From: an uncultured Clostridia bacterium
GTDB lineage: Bacteria > Bacillota > Clostridia > Oscillospirales > Ruminococcaceae
Reading direction: 5' to 3'
NCBI GenBank assembly: GCA_947627875.1
Contig: CANQXS010000005.1
Location: 62,001-126,000 of the forward strand
Length of the DNA stretch: 64,000 nt
Positions 25,008-33,987 of the stretch are shown in pieces (the stretch's first letter is position 1; each line of letters opens with the position of its first letter). A model generated the notes under the pieces. The model saw only the letters and a list, made by a program, of their open reading frames with translations. It searched no databases and was not told where the DNA came from. A program made the translations under genes and the position numbers.

Positions 25008-25140
25008 CTCGCCCGTGATTCCGAGTTAGCCAAAGCTAACCAAGCTTCAAAATAAAAGCCGATTGTCCCACCGAGGTTAGCAGCGGCTAACCGCAGACCA
25101 TAAATAAAACCGTCGGCAACGGCAAGGAATCTCGGGCGGC
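25008..25140. repeat. MITE-like or structured-leader element
   Basis: The ends CGCCCGTGATTCC and GGAATCTCGGGCG are inverted repeats with 12 of 13 matches. Inside are two similar hairpins, GTTAGC-caaa-GCTAAC (25025-25040) and GGTTAGC-agcg-GCTAACC (25075-25092), centres 51 bp apart. It lies in the transcribed leader of the hydrolase gene. It may be a small non-autonomous mobile element or a folded RNA leader. Apart from two promoters, nothing else is seen in this 421-bp gap. Confidence 0.55.
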
Positions 25141-25160
25141 TCGCTTAAGAGCGCAAATAT

Positions 25161-25189
25161 ATTTTAGCACGGCGGGAGCGGTTTGTCAA
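25161..25189 (-). promoter_or_regulatory. Promoter of hydrolase-HMA pair
   Basis: On the minus strand TTGACA and TAAAAT are separated by 17 bp, giving a leader of about 175 bases. Confidence 0.75.
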
Positions 25190-25331
25190 GAAAAAGTGCG
25201 GATTTTCCAGGGAGTGTCTCTTCCGCCCACATTATAAAAATCTTTTGCCGGACGATTCGCCGTTGCTAAACACTTTTCACATTTCAATTAAATGTGGTCG
25301 TTTTGTACACTCCCCCATGCGCACCCCGCTG

Positions 25332-25360
25332 TTGCAATTTTCGACATAATGCGCTATAAT
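25332..25360 (+). promoter_or_regulatory. Promoter of P-type ATPase gene
   Basis: TTGCAA and TATAAT are separated by 17 bp, about 40 bp before the start codon. Confidence 0.75.
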
Positions 25361-25399
25361 ATTTATATATACGCATTTCCGTCGGAAGGGGGAACCGAA

Positions 25400-27253
25400 A
25401 TGAAAAAATCCGTGACGCCCGTCGGCATCGTCCTCTGCGTCCTCATCAGCCTGCTTCTTGCGTGGTTCTGCGCCGCCGAGCCCGAGTTTTTGGCGAAGCT
25501 GCCGATCCTCTGCGCATTCGTCGAGCTGCTGCCGTTCGCGCTCGCGGTCTTTATCGCCCGAAACGCTCTTTCGAGCGGGATTTTCTGCTGCGCGGCGTCC
25601 GCCGCTGCCGCCGTTTTCTCGGTTTATGACAGAATTTTCGCGGGCGGGACGCGTTCGCTCCTTGCCCCCGCAGCGGCAGTGCTTGCTGCGCTTATGGTCG
25701 GAAAATATTTCCGCGACAAAGCCGCCCCCGAGCCTCTTTCAAAAGATGATTTTTCCGATGTTCTCCCGCTTTCCGCGACTGTTCTTCGCGACGGCTCGCA
25801 GCGCGAAATCCCCGCCGCAGAGATAGCCGAGGGCGACATCGTCTCCGTCCGCCCGGGCGAGACAGTTCCTTGCGACGGCGAAATCATCGCAGGGCGCTCC
25901 GAGCTCGACGAAAAGCCATTAACGGGTGAGCTTGCCGCCGTTCTGCGCTCCGAAGGGGAGCGCGTTATGGCGGGGAGTCGCAACATAAGCGGCTTTCTTA
26001 CCGTTCGCGCCGACGGCGAAAGACTGCTCGAAAAAACGGTTTCGCTCTGTTGCGAGCGCTCTGAATCGAAAAAGAACCCCGCCGACAAAAAGGCGGCAGC
26101 ACTGCGCTGCCTCGGCTGCGCGGCTGTTTCCGCAGTTGTTTTCGCGACGGTTTTCTTTGCCCTCGGGCTTGACAGCGCGCTGTTTGCGCTCGCTCTTTCT
26201 CTTACGGCGCTCTCGCCCTGCGCTTTCGGAGCCACGAGGTCGTTCGCTCTTCTGTTCGCCTCCTCAAAAGCCGCCTCCGAGGGCGTGCGCTTCCGCGACC
26301 CCTCCGCGCTCGAAAAGCTCTCAACAATCAACTCGGCAGTCGTCGACCTCACGGGTACCGCGACCGTCGGAAAGCTGTCGGTCTTTAAAACCGTCTCTCT
26401 CGGGAAAATGCCCGAAAAGGGCGTTATCAGGCTCGCAGCGGCTCTCTGCGACGGTGCCGAGGGCGGCGAATTTTCCGCAATAAAAGACCGCTGCACCGAA
26501 AACGGCGTCGCGGTTCCGCCCTGCATCGCCTGCGAGAGGCTCGTCGGAAAAATCTCCGGCACAGTCGACGGTCAGAGGGCAGAGCTCAGCTCATTAAAGG
26601 AAGACTCCGCACCCTTTGCCGAAGGCGACCCCGAGCTCGAAGGAAAGCTTCTTAAAACGCTCTTTTTCGGCGGCGAGGCGGTCGGAATCATCGCTCTCGA
26701 AGACAGCGTTAAGCCCAACGCCGTCGCGGCGGTAAGGGCGCTTAACGAAAGGGGAGTGAATACCCTTCTTGTTTCGGGCGGAAGCGTTCATAACCCCGAG
26801 GCTGTCCTCTCGAAGCTCGGCGCGGGGAGCCTTGCCGACGGGCTCGACGCTCTCGGAAAGGCTGAGGCAGTCGAAAATATGAAGAACGATGGCTCCGTCG
26901 CCGTCATTGCCGACGGCGTGAGCGACTGCGCGGCGCTGTCCGCCGCCGACTGCGGCTTTGCTCTCGCTTCTGGAGCGGGAGTCGCTAAGCGCTGCGCCTC
27001 CGCTGTCCTTTTGAGAAACGACCTTCGCGATATCCTGCCGCTTTTCGGGTTGGCAGGTTCGGCTGAGGTCTGCGAAAAGCGGGCGTTTATCGCCTCCGAG
27101 GCTGTGAGAGCCGCCGCATTTGCCGCTTCGGGCGTTCTGGCTCTCTTCGGAGCCTTTGCCGCGGCTTCCGCGGTCTGCGCAGCGGGAATACTTGCCGCTC
27201 CCGCCGCCGCAGCGGTTTTCGCCTCGCGGGTGAAGATAAAATCAAACGGCTGA
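25400..27253 (+). CDS. P-type ATPase relative with altered catalytic motifs
   Basis: This 617-residue protein has the layout of a P1B heavy-metal ATPase: N-terminal helices, actuator domain, membrane metal site (SPC, 272-274), P/N domains and C-terminal helices. Several key motifs are changed. The phosphorylation loop is DLTGT (316-320) instead of DKTGT. The TGDN-like motif is SGGS (459-462), and GDGxND is ADGVSD (504-509). TGE is kept (175-177). The frame is uninterrupted, so this is not a simple pseudogene, but normal ATP-driven transport is doubtful. The ATG at 25400 has AAGGGGG upstream. There is no HMA domain; a separate HMA protein is encoded nearby. Confidence 0.82.
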   Translation: MKKSVTPVGIVLCVLISLLLAWFCAAEPEFLAKLPILCAFVELLPFALAVFIARNALSSGIFCCAASAAAAVFSVYDRIFAGGTRSLLAPAAAVLAALMVGKYFRDKAAPEPLSKDDFSDVLPLSATVLRDGSQREIPAAEIAEGDIVSVRPGETVPCDGEIIAGRSELDEKPLTGELAAVLRSEGERVMAGSRNISGFLTVRADGERLLEKTVSLCCERSESKKNPADKKAAALRCLGCAAVSAVVFATVFFALGLDSALFALALSLTALSPCAFGATRSFALLFASSKAASEGVRFRDPSALEKLSTINSAVVDLTGTATVGKLSVFKTVSLGKMPEKGVIRLAAALCDGAEGGEFSAIKDRCTENGVAVPPCIACERLVGKISGTVDGQRAELSSLKEDSAPFAEGDPELEGKLLKTLFFGGEAVGIIALEDSVKPNAVAAVRALNERGVNTLLVSGGSVHNPEAVLSKLGAGSLADGLDALGKAEAVENMKNDGSVAVIADGVSDCAALSAADCGFALASGAGVAKRCASAVLLRNDLRDILPLFGLAGSAEVCEKRAFIASEAVRAAAFAASGVLALFGAFAAASAVCAAGILAAPAAAAVFASRVKIKSNG

Positions 27254-27262
27254 TTTATATAA

Positions 27263-27308
27263 AAAACCGCACCGCATGTTCCCGAAAGGTTCATGCGGTG
27301 CTTTTAAT
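27263..27308. terminator. Bidirectional terminator
   Basis: A perfect stem GCACCGCATG / CATGCGGTGC is flanked by A-rich and T-rich runs between convergent genes. Confidence 0.85.
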
Positions 27309-27315
27309 TTTGTAT

Positions 27316-27591
27316 TTAATTTTCCGCCGTCCAGTAGTGATAGGCGCTCGGGCAGTAGTTCTTTTTTGCCGCCGCCCTCAGCTCTACGAAGCAGCCGCAC
27401 TCGCGGCAAATTCCGTTTTCGAGACATTCGCAGCTCCGGCAGATATCAAGCCTGCGCTTATATTCTTCAGCGCCGGCTTTTACGTCCTCCGGAAGAGCCT
27501 CTATCAGCTCGCTGACCTTTTTATAGAGCCCCTCGGGGTCAATCTCAAGGAGCAGGCAGCGCTTGCAGACCGGTTTTCCTTCTATCAGCAC
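27316..27591 (-). CDS. Zinc-ribbon protein, DUF6171-like
   Basis: This 91-residue protein has an N-terminal CKRC, then CRSCECLENGICRECGCFVELRAA and a final Cys near the end, consistent with one or two zinc ribbons. The pattern resembles DUF6171 of Clostridia, of unknown role. The start is a GTG at 27591 that overlaps the 3' end of the GH51 gene by 7 bp, so it is coupled to it. Confidence 0.75.
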   Translation of the reverse strand: MLIEGKPVCKRCLLLEIDPEGLYKKVSELIEALPEDVKAGAEEYKRRLDICRSCECLENGICRECGCFVELRAAAKKNYCPSAYHYWTAEN

Positions 27592-29084
27592 AGCTCAATC
27601 GAGAGCACGGAGCATCTCGGAAGCTTTACCGTGAGCTTTTCGCCCTCGAGCTTAACTCCGCTGTAGTCGGCAGGGGAGACCGCCTCGGGGTCGTCGAAGG
27701 TGTTCTTTGCGTCGTAGGCGGCGGTGAGTATCTTCGCGCTGACGGATTTATATTCGCTCCTCGGAATCGCGCAGTCGATGTCGAAGTCCTCCTCGAGCGA
27801 GGCGTTAGAGATAGTTATATGCATCTTTCCGGCTTCGTCGACGGATACCGACTGAGATATAGCGGGCAGGTGGTCTACATGCATACCCGGGTGCCAGTGC
27901 TCGGGCTGGGGCATAAGCTCTACGTTTTCGCAGTTCGAGTAAACGAGGGTCGCCTCCATATGGTCCTTGAACATATCGAATACATGATACGTCGGGGTCT
28001 TTATCATCTTCTCGCCCTCGGTGAGGAGTATGGACTGCAAAACGTTTATCATCTGTGCGATGTTCGCCATCTTCACGCGGTCAGAGTTGAGGTTGAAGAG
28101 GTTGAGGTTGATAGAGGCGAGAATAGCGTCGCGCATGGTGTTCTGCTGGTAGAGGAAGCCGGGGTTAGTGCCGTCGATAACGTCGGTCCAGATTCCCCAT
28201 TCGTCCACTATCAGCCCGACGAACTTGTTGTCGTCAAAGCGCTGCATAATTCCCTTCTGGTCCTTAAGTATGCGCTCCATATTCCAGGTGTGGGCGAGGG
28301 TCTCGTAATATTCCTTTTCGCTGAAGGCGATGGAAGAACCCTTATGACCCCAGTTGTTGGTGGGAATGGTGTAGTTATGGAGCGAGATCCCGCGCATCTG
28401 GTGCGGGCGGATATTCTTCATAAGGGTCTCGGTCCAGTTGCAGTCGTTCCCGTTCGGACCGCAGGCTATCTGCTGCTCGGCGCCCCTAATAAAGGTGTGG
28501 AACTGCTTGTAAAGGCTCGAATAGTATTCAGCGTTCATCTCTCCGCCGCAGCCCCAGTTTTCGTTGCCTATTCCGACGTATTTTACCTTCCAGGGCTTCT
28601 CGCGTCCGTTTTTCTTTCTGAGCTCGGTCATCGGGCTTTCGTTTGCCGAGGTCATATATTCGACCCACTCCGAAGCCTCCTGAACGGTGCCGCTGCCCAC
28701 GTTGAGCGAAACGTAAGCCTCGCAGCCTACGAGCTCGCAGAAGTCGAGAAATTCGTGGGTGCCGAAGCTGTTGTCCTCGGTCACTCCGCCCCAGTTTACG
28801 TTTACTATCTTGCGGCGGTTCTCGCGCGGACCAATTCCGTCGCGCCAGTGATATGTGTCGGCAAAGCAGCCGCCCGGCCAGCGCACGACGGGCAGCTTAA
28901 TGGCTTTGAGCGCCTCTATGACGTCGTTGCGGATACCGCGGGTGCTGGGAATGGGGGAATCTTCCCCTACGAATATGCCGCCGTAGATGCAGCGCCCGAG
29001 ATGCTCTGCGAAATGCCCGTAGATCTCCTTGTTGATTTTGGATATTCTGTTTGTTTTGTCGATTGTCATTTTCAACTCTGCCAT
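27585..29084 (-). CDS. Alpha-L-arabinofuranosidase (GH51)
   Basis: This 499-residue enzyme removes arabinofuranose from arabinoxylan or arabinan fragments. The acid/base Glu lies in GIGNENWG and the nucleophile Glu in IVDEWGIW, both classic GH51 motifs. RWPGGCFADTYHWRDGIG is also typical. There is no signal peptide, so it acts in the cytoplasm on imported oligosaccharides. The ATG at 29084 has GGAGG 8 bp upstream; the longer frame to 29147 runs into the promoter. It is followed by the DUF6171-like gene. Confidence 0.95.
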   Translation of the reverse strand: MAELKMTIDKTNRISKINKEIYGHFAEHLGRCIYGGIFVGEDSPIPSTRGIRNDVIEALKAIKLPVVRWPGGCFADTYHWRDGIGPRENRRKIVNVNWGGVTEDNSFGTHEFLDFCELVGCEAYVSLNVGSGTVQEASEWVEYMTSANESPMTELRKKNGREKPWKVKYVGIGNENWGCGGEMNAEYYSSLYKQFHTFIRGAEQQIACGPNGNDCNWTETLMKNIRPHQMRGISLHNYTIPTNNWGHKGSSIAFSEKEYYETLAHTWNMERILKDQKGIMQRFDDNKFVGLIVDEWGIWTDVIDGTNPGFLYQQNTMRDAILASINLNLFNLNSDRVKMANIAQMINVLQSILLTEGEKMIKTPTYHVFDMFKDHMEATLVYSNCENVELMPQPEHWHPGMHVDHLPAISQSVSVDEAGKMHITISNASLEEDFDIDCAIPRSEYKSVSAKILTAAYDAKNTFDDPEAVSPADYSGVKLEGEKLTVKLPRCSVLSIELC

Positions 29085-29115
29085 AAATTTACCTCCGATA
29101 CAGCTTGTTGCATTT

Positions 29116-29144
29116 ATTTTACAAGGTTTGCGTCTCTGTGTCAA
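29116..29144 (-). promoter_or_regulatory. Promoter of GH51 gene
   Basis: On the minus strand TTGACA and TAAAAT are separated by 17 bp. The divergent gap to the T-box promoter (about 29150-29365) is A/T-rich and shows nothing else firm. Confidence 0.75.
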
Positions 29145-29365
29145 CACCTTTTTGATAAGAAATTATTGATTTTTTATGCCTTGAATGATTTGAATTTTTC
29201 TATTGCGTTTACGCATATGTTTCGGTATGATACGTCAGCAAAATCTACGAAAACGCAAGCCGCTGTTTTTCCCGAAAATTCCGGCAATATCTATCTTCGG
29301 GGATTTCTATAAAATGCGCCGCATAAAACGGCGGCTCCGACTAAAAAATTTATTAAAATCGCCGA

Positions 29366-29394
29366 TTGACATAGTTTTAAAGCGGTGATATAAT
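29366..29394 (+). promoter_or_regulatory. Promoter of T-box operon
   Basis: TTGACA and TATAAT are separated by exactly 17 bp just before the T-box leader. Confidence 0.88.
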
Positions 29395-29400
29395 ATCGGA

Positions 29401-29684
29401 AAATAAAAGCTGTGACGGAGACGGAAGGCTTTGAAAGCGCCTTACAGAGAGCCGGGCAAGGTGGAAGCCGGCGGGCGGAAGGTCCTTCATATCACTCCCG
29501 AGCCGGATACCCCGAGTCTTAGCGAGGTAGGGGCGTCCCGCGGCTGCGCGTTATAGCAGAGGGCTTGTCTGAGCCTCGGAGCGGCGCGGTTTTTCGCGCA
29601 ATTTGAGTGGTACCGCGGGTACATATATTAACTACTGTTAATTATGGCTCGTCTCAAAGAAATTTGAGACGGGTCATTTTGCTC
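29401..29684 (+). ncRNA. T-box riboswitch, isoleucine specifier AUC
   Basis: All parts of a T-box leader are visible. Stem I has the AGAGAGCC and GGTGGAAGCC elements. The specifier loop lies between GGAG/CTCC and GAAGG/CCTTC helices, and its 3' side reads ATATCA. By position (codon, then a purine, then the lower helix, then GAGC) the specifier is ATC, isoleucine. The T-box TGGTACCGCGG is at 29609-29619; its bulge TGGT fits an acceptor end ACCA. A terminator GTCTCAAA-gaaa-TTTGAGAC (extended stem 29646-29675) with a T-rich tail follows. Uncharged tRNA-Ile would permit readthrough into the downstream operon. Confidence 0.9.
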
Positions 29685-29720
29685 TTTAAAATGCACATAT
29701 TAAGAAAGGAATGATTATCA

Positions 29721-31997
29721 GTGAGCACAAACACGGCTTCAACACAGCTTTTGGAGGTGGCGGCGCGAATCCGTGAAATGCGCGAAATTATGGGCTGGAC
29801 TCCGGCGGAAATGGCGGAAAAGCTCAACATCGGCGAGCAGGAATACCTCGTTTACGAAAACGCCGAGGCAGACCTTCCGTTTACGTTCATCCACAACTGC
29901 GCTATGGCGTTCGACATCGACCTCACCGACCTTTTGGAGGGGCGCAGCGCGGCGCGTCTTTCGAGCTACACTCTGACCCGCAAGGGACAGGGTCAGGTAA
30001 CGGCAAGGGAGCAGGGGATAGATATAGCAAACCTCGCCCCGAAGTTCCGCGATAAAATTGCCGAGCCCTACTGGGTAAAATACGAATACAGCGAGGCTCA
30101 GCAGAACGTGCCTATCCACCTTACCCAGCACAGCGGTCAGGAATTCGACGTTATCATCTCGGGCAGCTTGAAGGTCCAGGTCGGAAACCACGTCGAGGTC
30201 CTCCACGAGGGCGACAGCATCTACTACAACTCTTCCACCCCTCACGGAATGATAGCCGTAGAGGGCGGCGACTGCGTTTTCGTAGCGGTCGTTCTTCCGG
30301 GCGAGGATACCGCCGAGGAGACCGTCCGCACCAGCCTCATTCAGGCCAACCGCCCCGAAAAGCACACTCTTCTCTGCGAGAAGTTCGTCGACACCGTTGA
30401 GGACGAGAGCGGCAAGCTCAAGAGTCTCAAGTTCAAGAACACCGAGAGCTTCAACTTCGGCTTCGACTGCGTCGACGCCATAGCCGACAAATATCCCGAA
30501 AAGCTCGCGATGCTTCATCTCGACAAGCACAAGGTCGAGCGCAGGTTCACCTTTAAAGACATCAAGCGCGCCTCGAATCAGACCGCGAATTACTTCCGCT
30601 CCCTCGGTATCAAGCGCGGCGACAAGGTAATGCTCGTTTTAAAGAGGCATTATCAGTTCTGGTTCGCGATGGTAGCCCTCCATAAGCTCGGAGCGGTAGC
30701 TATCCCCGCGACCAACCAGCTCAAGGAGCACGACTTTGAATACCGCTTCAACAGCGCGAGCGTTACGGCTATTCTCTGCACCGCCGACGGCGACGTAGCC
30801 GAGATAGCCGAGCGCGCAGCCGAAAAATGCCCGACCGTAAAGACAAAGATACTCGTTGGCGGCGCAAGAGAGGGCTGGCACGACTTCGACAACGAATACC
30901 CGCTCTTTACCGGAAAGTTCGAGCGCCCCGAGGACTGCTCTGCGGGCAGCGAAATGGCGCTTATGTTCTTCACCTCCGGCACTACCGGCAACCCGAAGAT
31001 GGCAGCCCACGCACATACCTACGCCCTCGGTCACTTCGTCACCGCTAAATACTGGCACTGCTGCGAGCGCGACGGTCTCCATCTCACCATCTCCGACACC
31101 GGCTGGGGCAAGTCGCTCTGGGGCAAGCTCTACGGTCAGTGGCTCTGCGAAGGCGCAGTGTTCGTCTACGACTTCGATAAGTTCGACGCCGCCGACATCC
31201 TGCCGCTCTTCGCAAAATACAACATCACCACCTTCTGCGCGCCTCCGACTATGCTCAGAATGATGATAAAAGAGGACCTCTCGGTTTATGACCTTTCCTC
31301 CATTCACCATATGACCACCGCGGGCGAGGCGCTCAACCCCGAAGTCGCGAAGCAGTTCAAGCAGGCTACCGGTCTCGAGATAATGGAGGGCTTCGGTCAG
31401 ACCGAGACCACCCTCGTTATCGGCAATCTCTTCGGCGACGTCCCGAAATACGGCTCTATGGGCAAGGCTTCGCCTCAGTACGACATCGATATCCTCGACC
31501 CCGACGGCAAGCCCTGCGCCAACGGCGAGGTCGGCGAGATAGTTATAAAAACCTCCGACGAAGTCCCCGTAGGTCTCTATAAGGAGTATTACCTCAACGA
31601 GCAGCTAACCCTCGAGGCCTGGCACGACGGCTACTACCACACCGGCGACACCGCCTGGCGCGATGAAGACGGCTACTTCTGGTATGTCTCCCGCGTCGAC
31701 GACGTTATCAAGTCCTCGGGCTACCGCATCGGTCCCTTCGAGATCGAGAGCGTTATCATGGAGCTTCCCTACGTTTTGGAGTGCGGCGTTTCCGCCGTTC
31801 CCGACGAGGTAAGAGGTCAGATAGTAAAGGCGAGCATCGTCTTAACTAAAGGCACCGTCGGCACCGACGAGCTCAAGAAGGAGATTCAGAACTACGTCAA
31901 GAGCCACACCGCGCCCTATAAATATCCGAGAGTTATCGCTTTCCGCGACGAGCTCCCGAAGACTATAAGCGGAAAGATCCAGAGAAACAAGCTCTGA
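29721..31997 (+). CDS. XRE-cupin-acyl-CoA synthetase fusion
   Basis: This 758-residue protein joins three parts: a cro/CI-type HTH (about 10-75), a cupin (about 130-195, with PHGM and GDSIYY), and an AMP-forming acyl-CoA synthetase (about 240-758). The ATP-binding loop FFTSGTTGNPK lies near 415-425. GDTAWRDEDGYFWYVSRVDD and the C-terminal catalytic Lys in TISGKIQR are intact. It should make an acyl-CoA from a carboxylic acid, ATP and CoA. The T-box and downstream genes suggest a branched short-chain acid such as 2-methylbutyrate. The start is GTG with AAAGGA upstream; a nearby ATG is out of frame. Whether the HTH still binds DNA is unknown. Confidence 0.9.
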   Translation: MSTNTASTQLLEVAARIREMREIMGWTPAEMAEKLNIGEQEYLVYENAEADLPFTFIHNCAMAFDIDLTDLLEGRSAARLSSYTLTRKGQGQVTAREQGIDIANLAPKFRDKIAEPYWVKYEYSEAQQNVPIHLTQHSGQEFDVIISGSLKVQVGNHVEVLHEGDSIYYNSSTPHGMIAVEGGDCVFVAVVLPGEDTAEETVRTSLIQANRPEKHTLLCEKFVDTVEDESGKLKSLKFKNTESFNFGFDCVDAIADKYPEKLAMLHLDKHKVERRFTFKDIKRASNQTANYFRSLGIKRGDKVMLVLKRHYQFWFAMVALHKLGAVAIPATNQLKEHDFEYRFNSASVTAILCTADGDVAEIAERAAEKCPTVKTKILVGGAREGWHDFDNEYPLFTGKFERPEDCSAGSEMALMFFTSGTTGNPKMAAHAHTYALGHFVTAKYWHCCERDGLHLTISDTGWGKSLWGKLYGQWLCEGAVFVYDFDKFDAADILPLFAKYNITTFCAPPTMLRMMIKEDLSVYDLSSIHHMTTAGEALNPEVAKQFKQATGLEIMEGFGQTETTLVIGNLFGDVPKYGSMGKASPQYDIDILDPDGKPCANGEVGEIVIKTSDEVPVGLYKEYYLNEQLTLEAWHDGYYHTGDTAWRDEDGYFWYVSRVDDVIKSSGYRIGPFEIESVIMELPYVLECGVSAVPDEVRGQIVKASIVLTKGTVGTDELKKEIQNYVKSHTAPYKYPRVIAFRDELPKTISGKIQRNKL

Positions 31998-32027
31998 TGA
32001 GCTCAAAAAGGAAAAGGAGGAACGGCT

Positions 32028-32696
32028 GTGTCAATGCATAAGCGAGTAACGCTTTTCGCCGGTCATTACGGCAGCGGAAAGACCAATCTTGCGGTAAACT
32101 GGGCTCTCGGGCTCAAAAAGCAGGGCGGGCGCGTGGTTATCGCCGACCTCGACATAGTCAACCCCTATTTCCGAACGAAGGATTCCGCCGCGCTCCTCGA
32201 AGAAAACGGAATAGAGGTCGTTTCGCCCGAGTTCGCCAACTCAAACGTCGACCTTCCCGCGCTTCCCGCCGAGCTCTACGGCGTGGTCCAGAACAGACAG
32301 CGCTATGCGGTTATGGACATCGGCGGCGACGACAGGGGAGCAGTGGCTCTCGGGCGGTATGCGCCCTATATCTTGGAGGAAAACGACTTCGAGATGATTT
32401 TCGTCGCAAACTTTATGCGCCCGCTCACTCTTACCCCCGCCGACGCGCTCGAAGTCATGCGCGAGATAGAGCAGGCGGGGGGCATCCCGTTTACCTCGAT
32501 AGTAAACAACACCAACCTCGGTCCGCTCACCGAGCCCGAAACGGTGCTTTCGGGGCTCGAAAAATGCCGCGAGCTTTCAGCGCTCTGCGGTCTGCCGATA
32601 CTGTTCACCTCGGCAAGAAGGGATATAGCTTCAAAGCTGAATATATCGCCACTCCTGCCGATAGACATACAGCGAAAGTATTACGAGATTTTATAA
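32028..32696 (+). CDS. MinD/ParA-like P-loop ATPase
   Basis: This 222-residue protein has the deviant Walker A GHYGSGKTN (about 11-19), then DLDIVNPYFRTKD, and MDIGGDDRGA as Walker B region, like the MinD/CobB-type SIMIBI class. It lies between the acyl-CoA synthetase and the ferredoxin subunit in the T-box operon. A role in cofactor or Fe-S delivery to the oxidoreductase is possible but only inferred from position. The start is GTG 7 bp after GGAGG; an ATG six bases later is an alternative. Confidence 0.82.
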   Translation: MSMHKRVTLFAGHYGSGKTNLAVNWALGLKKQGGRVVIADLDIVNPYFRTKDSAALLEENGIEVVSPEFANSNVDLPALPAELYGVVQNRQRYAVMDIGGDDRGAVALGRYAPYILEENDFEMIFVANFMRPLTLTPADALEVMREIEQAGGIPFTSIVNNTNLGPLTEPETVLSGLEKCRELSALCGLPILFTSARRDIASKLNISPLLPIDIQRKYYEIL

Positions 32697-32712
32697 CGAT
32701 TGGAGAAGGATT

Positions 32713-32922
32713 ATGGCAAAGCTGACTTTTGCAACTGATATCTGCAAGGGCTGCGGGCTGTGCGTAAACGCCTGTCCGCGAAAGCTCATAGTGATCGCCA
32801 AGGATAAGATCAACAAAAAAGGTCATTCTCCCGCGGAGATCACCGACATTTCAAAGTGCATCGGGTGCGCCTGCTGTGCGGTCATGTGTCCCGACTGCGT
32901 TATCACGGTTGAAAAGGAGTGA
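32713..32922 (+). CDS. 2 x [4Fe-4S] ferredoxin subunit
   Basis: This 69-residue protein has two clusters: CKGCGLCVNACP (about 12-23) and CIGCACCAVMCP. It is the small electron-transfer (delta) subunit of 2-oxoacid:ferredoxin oxidoreductases and passes electrons between the TPP site and external ferredoxin. It immediately precedes the alpha subunit. GGAG lies before the ATG. Confidence 0.93.
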   Translation: MAKLTFATDICKGCGLCVNACPRKLIVIAKDKINKKGHSPAEITDISKCIGCACCAVMCPDCVITVEKE

Positions 32923-32926
32923 GAAT

Positions 32927-33987
32927 ATGTCAAAGGTATTGATGAAAGGCAACGAAGCTATCGCCGAGGCAGCGATAAGGGCGGGCTGCCGGCATTATTT
33001 CGGCTACCCGATAACCCCTCAGACCGAGATAGCGGCTTATATGGCAAAGAGAATGCCCAAGATAGGCGGAACGTTCCTTCAGGCCGAGAGCGAAATTTCC
33101 GCGATAAATATGGTCTACGGCGTGTCGTCGGCGGGCTACCGCGTTATGACCTCTTCTTCGAGCCCCGGAGTTTCGCTCAAGCAGGAGGGGATATCATACC
33201 TCGCGGGCTCCGATCTTCCCGCGCTCGTAGTAAACGTTCAGCGCGGCGGTCCCGGTCTCGGAGGAATACAGCCCTCTCAGTCCGACTATTTTCAGGCTAC
33301 CAAGGGCGGCGGACACGGCGACTACCACCTCATCGTCCTCGCTCCCGCCTCGGTCCAGGAGATGGCGGACCTCACCGTAAAGGCTTTCGAGCTTTCCGAT
33401 AAATACCGTATGCCCGCTATGCTCCTTGCCGACGGAACTATGGGTCAGATGATGGAGCCGGTAGAGCTCCCCGCCGAGAATTCCGGCAAGACCTACGAAA
33501 AGCCCTGGGCAGTAAGAGGCACCGAAAACAAGCGCGAGCATAATATCATAAATTCGCTGTATCTCGTCCCCGAGCAGCTCGAGGTCAAGAACCTCGAAAG
33601 ATACGAGCGCTATAAAGAGGTCGAGAAAAACGAGACCCTCGTTGAGGAATACCTGACCGACGACGCCGATATCTGCGTGGTTGCGTTCGGAATAGCGGCA
33701 AGAGTCTCGAAAAACGCGATAAACGCCGCCCGTGAAAAGGGGATAAAGGTCGGCTTGATAAGACCTATAACCCTCTGGCCCTTCCCGTCCGAGGCTATTG
33801 CGAAGGCAGCCGAGAAGGTAAAGGGCTTTATCTCCGTCGAGCTTTCTATGGGTCAGATGATAGACGACATAAGGCTCGCCGAAAGCTGCAAAAAGCCGGT
33901 CGTGCTTTGCAGCAGGGTGGGCGGAATGATCCCCTCGCCCGAACAGGTACTTAAAGCTATTGAAGATATGGAAGGAGGAGAGCGCTG

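Noticed and set aside
25400-27253. Calling the P-type ATPase gene a pseudogene
   Set aside because: The frame is intact, and promoter and ribosome site are good; only motif changes are seen, so it is kept as a CDS with a note.
27819-29312. A 497-codon forward frame antisense to the GH51 gene
   Set aside because: GH51 motifs with both catalytic Glu residues are on the other strand; the forward frame has no family features.
29401-29684. Reading the T-box specifier as tyrosine (TAT), serine (TCA) or histidine (CAT)
   Set aside because: In the internal loop, the codon lies just before the purine and lower helix, which gives ATC. A shift by two (ATA) would still be isoleucine. Other readings do not fit the position or the operon.
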